From: Hyposmocoma kahamanoa
Taxonomy: Eukaryota > Arthropoda > Insecta > Lepidoptera > Cosmopterigidae
Reading direction: 5' to 3'
NCBI RefSeq assembly: GCF_003589595.1
Contig: NW_020653750.1
Span: forward strand, 8,832,482-8,896,481
DNA length: 64,000 nt
This document shows, piece by piece, positions 49,301 through 59,458 of the stretch (position 1 is the first letter of the stretch; each line of letters begins with the position of its first letter). Made by a program: the position numbers and the translations under genes. The notes beneath the pieces are model-generated. The model was not told where the DNA came from, did no database searches, and was given only the letters and a program-made list of their open reading frames with translations.

Positions 49301-52300
49301 ACTAACTTCGGCCCGTTATTGTACTACAAAACGTAACCCACATTAACCAATGAGACGCGCTTATTTATTGTCACCGTGTTGTTATATCAAGGGTTTGTGA
49401 TAAGATAACGCGCTAGATATTGTTGCAGTATCCTTCATGCGTTTGATAAAGATGTTCCTTTCCAAAGTGTTAAATGTGAGTAAAAACGTACAAGTGCGAC
49501 GTTCGGGAGAGTGTTTGTTTGTATATTTTTGTGATTAACTATTGCATAATAGTGTTTCTTTGTTGTAGGTGTTAGTAATACTATGTGTCCTAGTTTCATC
49601 GTGTCGCGGTTTAGAGGCCAGCGCAAAAAGCGTTCACTGTGATGTACAAAAGGATGATAACAAAATTGTCGTCAGTTGCTCGCATCGTAACATTGACAGC
49701 ATTACGAGTTGGCCGCAGGAAGTAAATGCCATAGATAAAGGTAAAGCCCATAACATCTAATGACTATAAAAAATACATTATGCGCTTTCCCTAGGGTAGC
49801 ATCGTGTCCAAAATTCATTCACGTAGAGAACTGATTTTTATATCGATGAAGCAATATCGTTCCGTAAACAAGTTACAAAGTAGCAGATAATACAATATCT
49901 TTAGTACCTATCAGGAAGCATAGTAACGATTATATGACGCAAACACAACAAATACGTAACTGCTATTAGATGAACGATTATACTTATGTGACTATCATTT
50001 AGTTATACTAGAACTATTGTAATGTAACCGTTACATCTCATTATTAATATTGATGCGAAAGTTTAGGTGGAAGTATGTTGAATAATGGATTACGCCGGAC
50101 GCTTACATGTTTGGTGACACATAAAGTACATGTTGTCTGAACCAAATCTAGAACTATCATTCTTTTCTTATATCAAGTCCTGTTTATGAACTGATTGATA
50201 GTATGTTTGACTAATGCTTCAATGTAGGTAATCTATTTTATTATCTATGATGGCTTTGATAAGCTTATACCACGCCATAAAGTATTGTATAGAACACAAG
50301 CTAAAAAAAAAAACTATTGAAAAAAATATTGAAATTGAAAGTACTTTTTCGGGTCTAAATCTCTTATATTTGTTTTTTCAAACATACGAAGATTGCCAGG
50401 GAATTAGCATTGATCATAGGACCTGTAAAGGGCCCGATACTTTGGTTTGTTTGATAAAACAAATATGCGCGATATAGATCCGAAAAATATTTTCATTTTC
50501 AATGTGTAAAAATCGCGAAAACGTAAGAACTCTATAAATACAGTACCTAGTAGCTAAGAAACCACACAAAACCAACGAACACATTTTATATAGGTTTACA
50601 CCAAAAACAATCGTTAAAACGAGGTAAAGGCTAAGTCGGTATGTCATATCTACAATCTACACATGACAGTAACGGACAATTGATAAAATTCCATATTAAT
50701 TGATNNNNNNNNNNNNNNNNNNNNNNNNNNNNNNNNNNNNNNNNNNNNNNNNNNNNNNNNNNNNNNNNNNNNNNNNNNNNNNNNNNNNNNNNNNNNNNNN
50801 NNNNNNNNNNNNNNNNNNNNNNNNNNNNNNNNNNNNNNNNNNNNNNNNNNNNNNNNNNNNNNNNNNNNNNNNNNNNNNNNNNNNNNNNNNNNNNNNNNNN
50901 NNNNNNNNNNNNNNNNNNNNNNNNNNNNNNNNNNNNNNNNNNNNNNNNNNNNNNNNNNNNNNNNNNNNNNNNNNNNNNNNNNNNNNNNNNNNNNNNNNNN
51001 NNNNNNNNNNNNNNNNNNNNNNNNNNNNNNNNNNNNNNNNNNNNNNNNNNNNNNNNNNNNNNNNNNNNNNNNNNNNNNNNNNNNNNNNNNNNNNNNNNNN
51101 NNNNGTTGGTTTTGTGTGGTTTCTTAGCTACTACTGTATTTATAGAGTAACTTAAAATCAGATGAGGTACAGTCCAACCGTGCGTGTATTTTTCATGAAA
51201 AAAAAAGCAATATCAGATTTTAAAGAGACAGCACCAGAATCCTTGGCAGGTATTGGGTTACGTTTACTAGTAGGTTGCACGTCTTCCGTTATTACATAGC
51301 GTAAAGATTAAAACTGTCCTTTTTCAACTAAGTAGCAGTAGAGCTCCTTGTGAAGTAACAGTGAGTCCAGGGTAGCATTATCTTACCTATTTCTGCCGCC
51401 AATCATTAATGTCAGCATTACTGTGTTCCGGTTTCGAAGGGTAAGAGTGCTGATGAAATTACAGGCACATGGGACTTGTCAACTTATGTCTCAAGATGAC
51501 GGGCGCCGTGGTAGTGTCCTTCAGATCTTTGCAATTTAAAGCTCTGAGTGGCACTGTTACTGTTATGGACAGGCGTGTAGCTTACCATCAGGCGTACGAC
51601 TTGTTCGTCCCGTCACTTGATGTTATAAAAAAACCTAGGAACATTGGTAACAACCACATAACATAATACATCTATGAACTTTATATATTTATTTGTTATA
51701 GCGCTATCGATAACTATCGAAGCTTTCGCCAACGTCAAAGTCAAGGAAAACAAGCATTTACTAATCAGAATTTGACCGGTGATTTGTTACAATATCGATG
51801 TTATAAAAAGATATTCAAAAAGTCAAAAGAATAAATGACACAGAATGATTAAACTTCTAAATGGCAATCAACAGTACTTTGTACTCTATCTAATCTTTTT
51901 CCGTTTTTTTTTTCAGGATTAATAGACCAGATACGCATTTCATACTACAACAATACTATCAAGAATGTGACCAAACTCCCCCCGCTGGCGGGGAATAAGA
52001 TCTCCCTAGGTTTCACGGCCAACCAGATCGCGGAGATCGAAGAGAGTGCATTCAGCAATGTGGACCGAATAGTCTCTTTGGACTTGGGTTCGAATCGCAT
52101 TACAGGTAAAAAGGATAAGGTTATTAAAAATTATATCACCGATCATACACGCACTTGCACAAATGCACGCACGCACGTCGTTCCTTATTTTGCATGTTGT
52201 CTGAGCAACATCCATCCACATACATCCACAAACAAAGATCTGTAAAAGATACATATACATGTCCAATTGAGTTCGTTCCGCAGCTCAGTTGGAGAGCGTC

Positions 52301-55300
52301 AGGTATGGTATACTGAAAGCGCTGGTTTGAATCCAGCAGGATCGAAGGAATTTTTCATGGTGTTCGATCTTTATATTAATAATTGTACCATTTTAGTGGA
52401 GTAAATAAAAAAAATTAATATCATGGTAGTAAAACATCGTGATATTCAAACAACTAATATTAGAATTATTATTATGCTGCTGGATTTAACAGCTTGGTCA
52501 ATTGCGGAGCTGCTTCGGGTTTGTGAACAATACACAAGTACCTACTCCCGGCCTTGTTTACAATTGTGGTAAGAGTGAGATTATGGTCTTTGGGAGCCCC
52601 GGTAGAATGATGTCGTATAAACCTAGGATTAACCTTAATGAGGTGGCCCTAAAGAAGGTTTGCAAATTTAAATACCTAGGACATTACCTACTTGACGGAG
52701 GGTCTTAAAGAACAAACTGATATTGATTATGAACATAGGGCGTTGGCTGCTAGGTGTAATATGTTGGCACATAGATTCGCCCATTGCAGTGAGGAAGCAA
52801 AATAACTTTATTGAAGGCATATTGTAATCCAGTAATCCTTCTACACGGGTGGTCTGTGGGTTAACTATACGCAGAAGGCACTCGGCGCCCTGCGCGTTCA
52901 ATATACCTAATAACGGTTTTAGGATGCTGTGGGGCCTACCGCGACACTGTTAAATAGCGCATAGTCGATGTTTGCTCAAGAGGGAGTAGATTTTTTTTTG
53001 ATGTGAGGCGCAAAAAGACGGCGTCACTACTCTCTAGACTGCATTCTAGTCCTAAAAGCATCCTTTAACGTTTTCGGCTAAGCTCGATTCGCCGACGCTT
53101 CGAAAATACATCCAGGTTCTGGTGAAGTCATGGGGTAATCGGCGTCTCGAGCGTTATATATTTTTATGTTTTTGTGGTTTGTCTCTGCATCTACTAATAA
53201 TAGTCGTAAGTTAAAATTGTCTGTATTTACTAACAAGTGGACCTTGGATGCCAAATAAATGATTTATTTATTATTATTATTTATATACCGAGAATTTCCG
53301 GCACTTGCTTTAACGATAAAAGGAAAAACATCATGGCGCAACCTGACTGATAGATAAAACACAAAGTTCTTAGGAGTCACATGAAGACCTACTCTACTGA
53401 AATCAAGCCAATTTGAATGAGATTTGTGTCCCATCGAACACGATTTACTCATCCAAATTTCGGTGTACCAAAGAAGGAACTTTGAACATAGCTGCTAACT
53501 CTTGAAACTTGAGCTACAAATTCTGATTATATGAACAAAGACACAGAATATAACAGTTCTGTTATTAACTTGGCAAAATTCTAGTGCATATACAAACAAA
53601 ATTATCTAACTGTGCAGGAAATTTAGTTAAATTGATAAGCATGATTATTTAAATACAAATTGTTGAACGTCTTTTCAGGGCAGGTTTTACGGAGTGAGAT
53701 TTTTCAAGGTCCGTACAAAAATAACGTTTACGGCGATATTTCCCTACAAATACTAAATCTCGCACATAATGAGATCCATTCCTTGGACAGATATTTGTTC
53801 CAACACACGCCGAATCTAACGTCGTTATTCCTGAATAATAATCCTTTAGAAACCCTCGACCATGTATCTGTTTTGGCTATATCGAGCGCTACGAACTTGC
53901 AGGTATGTTGACTACTTTTGTAACTTGATCATTTGACAAGAAAATCGTGAATGTACACAAGACATGCAAAGATAAGAAACGGAAAAGAAACACGTGTAAT
54001 GTTAAATTAAACAATCATTTATGTAAATTCTACGTACTTACTAACGTTATCAAATTCGAAAGGATGCTGTTTAGAATAAAGACTAAAATGTTGCTACTTT
54101 TTAAATCATCACAAATTCTTAAATAATTATCATAAGAAGAAACTGAAAACTATCTAAGGCAACAAATGATAATGTTACCTGTAATCTGACACGACTAAAA
54201 TACGTTACGTAAGTTATTAAGAATGTTGTTTAAATAGAAACTAAGTAGGCATAAAAAATCGGAATTGCTTCTACAGACTATGATACAGGTTCATAGTGAA
54301 AATGAAAACGCGCCCTAATCAATCGAACGCTTTTTTTTCAGACCCTCGATTTGTCGTATACAGAAATCGACAGCATTCCCATGGCGACCTTCAGCAACCT
54401 AATGTACTTGAGGTACATAGATTTGTCTGGAAACAAATTCATAACTGTCCCAGAGAGTTTGAACCTTGTGGGTGGATCTTTAGAAACGTTAACGTTCAAC
54501 AATAACAGCATCGAAGAGCTCAACGATGATAGCTTTGTAGGTGAGTGGAGACGACTTGATGAGTCATTTCATTAGAAAGTGTGCGGAATCCGCTTAGTAC
54601 GCGTAAAATTTCCATTTGACAAAATAAACTACTTTAGCAAAATCAAATACCACACATCAATCCTGCTTGCATACCGTGCTAGTTAATGGATATGTAAAGA
54701 AAAAATTGATAAGGTTTAAACGAGTCTGTTATCTCGCGGTGAAGTGACTCCGAACGATAAACATTTAGAAAGTTTGCTACGTATTTCCTTTGAACATACC
54801 TAGGTACATTCGAATAAGAAGGCTCCGTTTTTAAATTCACACTAACAATAGTAATGCAAAGTTTGTTACTTAATCACGTCATTGATCGGATTGAATAAAT
54901 CGCTTAGATAGTTTAGTCTTGAAACGCTAGTTATGTTATACAGAAACCACAAAATTTCCCTAACATACATATGTCAATACTTGAGTAATTTAAGCATCTC
55001 ACAATGTTTCAGGCCTAAGAAAACTACAACAACTAGAAGTTAGTAACAATGAATACTTGTTAGAGGTAAAACGTAGCACGTTTTCGCCGCTAGTCAACTT
55101 GAAAATCCTCCATCTTTGCCATAACCCTAAGCTGCGGTACATCAGCCACAATGCCTTCAGAGGTTTGAAGGATAAGTGGACTTTGAGTGAGGTAAGTCGG
55201 CAGTCGGATTCGTTGCTTTACATCAAAGACGGTCATACGTGAAGTCATTGCTTATTAATACACAATAGATGCACGACGTTTCCGATTACACTTAATCACT

Positions 55301-58294
55301 TATCTCCATGGCAAATGTTTGATACTACTAATCATGCCAACAGAGTTAGTCAGGATTCGTTTTATTCACTCGTACAACAACGTATAAAGTGACTCATTTT
55401 CAGATCTTTACGTACAAGGAAAAACATTCTGTTGTAAACACAATTAAATAAATGCTATTAAAGATAACAGTATATATATAATATATATATATATTTCCTA
55501 TATTGTAAAGTAGGCAAGTACTGTAGTAACGCGTAATAATGAAACTACTCGCTTAATGCATATGTAATTCATTATATCACAGAAGATGATCTAGTGCGTT
55601 AAAAGCTGATGTTAAAAAATTGTGTATTTTTATTTGGATACATAGACGAGGACTCCCTGGGGCAATACGTCTCAACATGTTGTTTTGGCTCTACTAACAT
55701 TGTGTAAGAATGGTGTTTATTGTGTCTACAAAATTATTATCTCACAATCATCGATATAAGTGTGTAATTCGGATTGCCCCACATTTTAATGCTTACTCGA
55801 CAGTGAAAGAACTGGATCATTCAACAGAGCTGATTAATCACAATTTATATTTTCATATCAGTCAATCAATGATTGCAAAATTTATCCTAAATCTAGAGCA
55901 AAGCTTATTTACACGCTTATATACGTTGTTAATTAAGTATGACCTTAAAACATGTTTTAGTCTTTCTATTCGGATTTAATGAAACTCGATTTTTCTTTCA
56001 ATTATGTAAATGTTAAACTAGTTTTATTACAAATAAAGTTATCAAACTTCTTTACTTTAATAATAAAATAAATAAATAATAATAAATATCGCATACACTC
56101 ATAGCAATGCACTTGGGAAACCCTACGTCGCGTCGCGGGTGCCATCGACACACAGATAGACAACCACAAATTACACCCAAACTCACGAGAGAAATAAATG
56201 TAGGCCTTATAAATATTTTTCACCATAGTAACCGTTCGGCCACTGAGACAGTAAATGAATTACAAGTATGAATTTTTTTAATCAATAAATGTATTTATCG
56301 GTGCTGAAAGCCCCGAAAATTAGGATAATTGTTAGTTAAGATGTACTTATTCTATGTAACATTTTCAACAGGTTTACCTAAATGATAACCACTTAAGTGA
56401 ACTATCAACAGACTTAATGCCATGGAGTAAGCTGGAAATTTTAGGAATGACAAAGAACAATTGGCTATGTAACTGCGATCTCGCCGATATAGTAACTACA
56501 CAAAAAGCAGGAGAAAAATTCAAACCTAAAGATATCCCTGTGTAAGTCAATCATTATACATACACATAATTATACAGTACCATCAAAGTACCAAATTTGA
56601 TACAAAACGATTTTTTTATTACATATATTCACTCCACCTTCAACATGGCCTTATGATTATGATGAAAGTTTATGATATTATGTAAAATTTTGTGTTTGTA
56701 ATTTGAATATTAATGTTATGTCACAATATGTGATGTGACTCTATTAGTGGGATTTTTTTATAATGACAACAAGGTCTTGCATTTTAAATATGGATTTCCA
56801 CTGATCATCATTAATCATTACATTTATTTTTAAGTTATAATACCAGTTGTACTTGTCATGTGTTACAAAGTATGAGGAGTTGCCAGAATTTTATTATGTT
56901 TTTGCAGATGTGCAGCTCCAATGAAGCTGAGTGGAGCATACATAACAGATATTAGCCTGACCTATTGCCCTACATTTGATTCCACATTCTTGCCTAAGAA
57001 GAATTTCAGTTTATCTGATTTGAAACCTAGACATGTATTGTGGAGCATATTTGGAGTAGCCTCTGTTGTTTGTGTAGGCATGCTCATAGGCCTAATGGTC
57101 AACTATACCAAACGCTTCTACAAAAAGCAGTTGAGGAGTCAATCAGGAGTAAATTACAGCAACCTTAATGAAGATTTAACTGACGCATAACATAATCAAA
57201 TTTTATTGAACTACAAATAAAATTTATTAGTCATAGTCAAATGTAAATAGTATTATTTTTTTGTCTGATAATATTACAAACAATAGAAATTTCATTTATT
57301 TTTGTACTTACCTCCTTAGGACCTGAGAGTGAATTAGCATACTGGAGGAACTGCTCCAGGAGCCTTTCTGATTTGTGTGACAACTCTCTGAAAGTGTGGA
57401 ATTCATCGAGTTTATGTACACAGCTCCCGCAAACCACCTGAGGTAGAGGATCTACTGGGGAAACCTAAAACAGCATAAAAACATCAGTTTTACCTTGTTT
57501 CACAATATCATACTCATAAAAGGAGGTGATGTGGCCAGTGACCTTTTGCAAACAAGTGTAATCATAGATGATGAGTCATTGACAGGTAGGTATAAAATGA
57601 TAACAAATTACACACTGAAATTCCCCAATCCTGTCTAGTCACTGCAATGCTCAAGAGCATAATAAAACGTATGGGGGAGACAGTCCCCCTGCAGATTGAT
57701 TCCTTTAAATACACATCTAAATTTAGAAAATATTGAAATCTCAAAATAGCATTAGTGGATAAGAGTGGTGAGCAGGCAGGAGCCGAGTTTGAGATGGGTG
57801 CATGTGTGGAACGTGGGACGCGAGCCCAGGAAGTGCGGCGGCGGGGACGGGCGCGGGCGGCGCGACGTGATCTCCGAACGCTGCTTTGTTATCAGCGCGG
57901 CTGATACAGCGCGCCTGCCACACGGCTTGCCTATCAATTCCACGAACCACATTAGTCATACGCTCCGACATTCAATGCGTGGGCCGTAATATGATATCAC
58001 AATGCGAAAATACCCAACACCCGCGAGAAAGTTAATGGCGCTTATCAGCATCCACAATCTCGTACGCTTATGCTAAACTTTCACACGAGAAAACGGCGTC
58101 TTCCTGGAGGCCCTTGCGAAAAATAATCCAACAATATTTACCATTATCGACAAATATGTCATTATCATCTCGGAGAGGCGTGATTTATCCTTATCACGGT
58201 CGAATATTGGAAGTTTAACATCACTGCAATTATCGCCACAGAATGATAAACAAAGGCGACACACTGAATGGAACTTCGGCGGCACATTACACAT
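40330..58294 (-). CDS. GATAd: ZAD and GATA zinc-finger transcription factor
   Basis: Nine coding exons on minus: 58142-58294, 57312-57464, 48506-49282, 48314-48425, 48085-48224, 45310-45474, 43854-44121, 40966-41147, 40330-40398. Phases and GT-AG sites agree; 672 residues. It is a nuclear DNA-binding regulator of WGATAR sites. Seen: an N-terminal ZAD dimerisation domain with Cys12/Cys15 (VCRLC) and Cys63/Cys66 (VCGSC), split between exons 1 and 2; a long acidic, Ser/Thr-rich middle; one GATA finger, Cys529-X2-Cys532-X17-Cys550-X2-Cys553, followed by the basic arm [13 protein letters not shown]; an [10 protein letters not shown] helix; and the C-terminus [16 protein letters not shown]. The single finger, the HTRRRRP arm and the ZAD point to Drosophila GATAd rather than serpent, pannier or grain; this is family knowledge, not a search. 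Reading through the 43853 donor would stop after five codons (TAG at 43837), a possible shorter 594-residue form. Intron 2 holds the LRR gene. Confidence 0.9.
40399..40965 (-). other. GATA gene, last intron
   Basis: 567 bp; nothing recognisable beyond splice sites (donor GTAGGA, acceptor TTTTTTAG). Confidence 0.5.
41148..43853 (-). other. GATA gene intron 7
   Basis: No gene seen. Around 41995-42760 are repeated ATCGTGAT/ATCACG blocks in inverted orientation, with a right end TCACCCACCTCTACT resembling hAT termini. A degraded family G repeat follows at about 42785-42870. The remainder is unremarkable. Confidence 0.4.
44545..44780 (-). mobile_element. SINE family B copy in GATA intron
   Basis: Plus strand reads GGGACTTGAACCCACGTCC and ACCAACTGAGCTACGGATCC, the inverted B-box and head of the family. 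A second partial flank (CTCCACTAGTTTTGTTATGA) recurs at 44877. Confidence 0.72.
45882..46174 (-). repeat. Interspersed repeat family D, copy 5
   Basis: Reverse complement copy with GTGACGAGACGAACAAGTCG and ACTGCTTGGCGGCAGAAATA. GATA gene intron 5. Confidence 0.75.
46175..47931. other. GATA gene intron 5, repeat-poor part
   Basis: AT-rich, no gene or recognisable repeat seen. Confidence 0.5.
47932..48057 (+). repeat. Repeat family E copy 2 (possible Penelope-like terminus)
   Basis: GGGACCTGTTAAGGGCCCGA, AACGTTGGTTTGTTTGG, AATAGTTTCGTTTCC and ACAATCGCGAAAAC. It begins 27 bp from the GATA exon 5 donor. Confidence 0.5.
49437..57190 (+). CDS. Leucine-rich repeat single-pass membrane protein
   Basis: Eight coding exons: 49437-49475, 49569-49740, 51917-52105, 53679-53902, 54342-54540, 55013-55191, 56372-56541, 56908-57190; phases match; 484 residues. 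Predicted type I surface protein. Seen: signal peptide about 1-27 (hydrophobic [14 protein letters not shown]); an LRRNT-like Cys pair (VHC, VSC); LRR units such as [53 protein letters not shown] and [12 protein letters not shown]; an LRRCT cap with Cys367, Cys369, Cys392 and Cys411; a transmembrane segment about 434-456; and a short 28-residue tail with a basic stop (KRFYKK). Exon joins after the glycine of several repeats are in phase 1 or 0. It is nested whole and antisense in intron 2 of the GATA gene, 154 bp from exon 3 and 121 bp from exon 2. Ligand and function are unknown; no TIR or kinase domain. Confidence 0.9.
49741..50409 (+). other. LRR gene intron 2, proximal part
   Basis: AT-rich intronic DNA with no gene or recognisable repeat. 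Confidence 0.5.
50410..50535 (+). repeat. Repeat family E copy 3 (possible Penelope-like terminus)
   Basis: AGGACCTGTAAAGGGCCCGA, TTGGTTTGTTTGATAAAACA and AAAATCGCGAAAACGTAAGA. It runs into the left arm of the inverted repeat that borders the N gap. Confidence 0.5.
50527..51150. repeat. Inverted repeat spanning the assembly gap
   Basis: Left arm 50527-50576 (ending AAACCACACAAAACCAAC) and right arm 51105-51150 (starting GTTGGTTTTGTGTGGTTT) are reverse complements over about 45 bp with a 4-bp indel. The 400-N gap lies between. Either a foldback transposon or a collapsed or mis-joined contig end. Confidence 0.85.
50705..51104. other. Assembly gap (400 N)
   Basis: Second gap of exactly 400 N, in intron 2 of the LRR gene, bordered directly on its right by one arm of an inverted repeat. 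Confidence 1.
51331..51633 (+). repeat. Interspersed repeat family D, copy 6
   Basis: GTAGCAGTAGAGCTCCTTGT through GATGACGGGCGCCG to CGTCCCGTCACTTGATG and TTATAAAAAAA. LRR gene intron 2. Confidence 0.78.
52268..52400 (+). mobile_element. SINE family B copy
   Basis: AGTTCGTTCCGCAGCTCAGT head, B-box region GGTTTGAATCCAGC and the GTGTTCGATCTTTATATT flank. LRR gene intron 3. Confidence 0.72.
52490..53280 (+). pseudogene. LINE RT C-terminal fragment with (ATT)n tail
   Basis: Translation gives [15 protein letters not shown] and [16 protein letters not shown] (RT palm and thumb), then after frameshifts [19 protein letters not shown] and a [18 protein letters not shown] stretch. Ends in GATTTATTTATTATTATTAT. 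Both ends truncated, several stops. LRR gene intron 3. Confidence 0.78.
53281..53678 (+). other. LRR gene intron 3, distal part
   Basis: No gene or recognisable repeat seen before the exon 4 acceptor CTTTTCAG. Confidence 0.5.
55192..56084 (+). other. LRR gene intron 6, proximal part
   Basis: Contains an imperfect (TA)n run at 55471-55494; otherwise AT-rich with nothing recognised. Confidence 0.5.
56085..56258 (-). mobile_element. SINE family A copy lacking the B box
   Basis: Minus strand: TGTCTCAGTGGCCGAACGGT head, then a deletion of the B-box stretch, then body TATTTCTCTCGTGAGTTTGG and GACGTAGGGTTTCCCAAGTG. LRR gene intron 6. Confidence 0.72.
57216..57221 (+). terminator. Poly(A) signal AATAAA of the LRR gene
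   Basis: 26 bp after the LRR stop codon and 91 bp before GATA exon 2 on the other strand, so the nested gene can end inside the intron. Confidence 0.65.
57465..58141 (-). other. GATA gene intron 1
   Basis: 677 bp with a short GC-rich patch at 57835-57900. No gene or repeat recognised. Confidence 0.5.
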
Positions 58295-59457
58295 ATTTAG
58301 AAATTAAAATACAGAAAGGCGGTCACAACGAAAGAAAACATTTAGAAATGAATCAAGTAACTTTATGAAAATTAAAAGATTGTATTGAAAATATAACTCA
58401 GCATGCGATGATGTAGAATTCATCACATCGCGATTGTCAACCAACGAGCAAGCTACGCACACATATGTAATTCCTATTGTTTACGCTACGCTGATTACTA
58501 CTTTTGTGTGTGTTAAGTTTGTTTTCATTGCTTTACTGATAAAATGATAAGTTGATAACGTTATCATTTTTATCATCAATGCAAATATTATCTACTTGTG
58601 ATGTTCTATATCTTAAATTAGAAGTAATGCTTACACAATTTTTGACCAATTTTTGTAATTTGCAGTAAAATGCCGAGTAAAGTGCATGTAATTTGGATGA
58701 CGCTAATTTTATTCGAACAACATCGTTGATTAGTTTTTATTCTTCTACACTTGTTTTCTGTAAATTGTCACTGCAACTTTTTAAAAATAGATTTATAATA
58801 AAATCAGTTAAAGTATAAAAGTCCATGAAAATACAGAACAATATAACAATTAACAACAGAAGAAATATAAAGTTTTCTACAGAATGCTGCAGCACAATTG
58901 TTTTGAAAGACATGTTTATTTAAAAAAAACACAAGAAATTTATTTAAATAGTTCTTAACGTCTCTCGAATCGCTACAAATGTTTTTATCGTGTTAAAACA
59001 TTTGTCAGATGGTATTACAAATAAGTACGTTTTCAATGCACAAAAAAATACACTGAAAGTATTGCAACACTGAAATGTCATTGTCAAGAAATGAAGTTAG
59101 GCTATTTATAGTACCAAATAAATGTAATAGAAAAATAAAATACTAACTCTAAAAACGTTTGCAAACATTTACTTGAATTTGTAGTTTTGAATGACCAACC
59201 AAAAAAATTTAAACAAAAAAAAGTTTTGATATCTTTCTTTGGAAAAATCTTTCACATATGGACGAAATTAGCACATTCCAAAACTTTGCAATATAAAGTA
59301 CTTAATACTAATTGACAAAATCCAGTGTACACCTAATGTATATATATTCATTTGAGTTAAGATTTACTTTAGTGTAAAAGAGAGGTAAATAGTAAGTATT
59401 CCTCGGCGGAATAAACATAAATTGAAATGCAATGGCTGATTTGATTTGCATGTGTAA
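58295..59457. promoter_or_regulatory. GATA gene upstream region
   Basis: AT-rich DNA between the GATA start codon and the MITE. Apart from the GATA motif cluster I see no other recognisable element. Confidence 0.45.
58538..58574. promoter_or_regulatory. Cluster of five GATA motifs upstream of the GATA gene
   Basis: GATAA on plus at 58538, 58546 and 58554, and TTATC at 58561 and 58570. The centre is the perfect palindrome GATAACGTTATC (58554-58565). It lies about 245-280 bp upstream of the GATA gene's start codon (58294), which suits autoregulation. Motif presence is direct; function is inferred. Confidence 0.6.
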
Positions 59458-59458
59458 T

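Noticed and set aside
55710..55979. 89-codon open frame in LRR intron 6
   Set aside because: No recognisable features; LRR exons 6 and 7 join in phase without it.
57752..57989. Arg/Pro-rich frames in GATA intron 1
   Set aside because: Caused by a short GC-rich patch, no domain and no splice-compatible phase with the ZAD exons.
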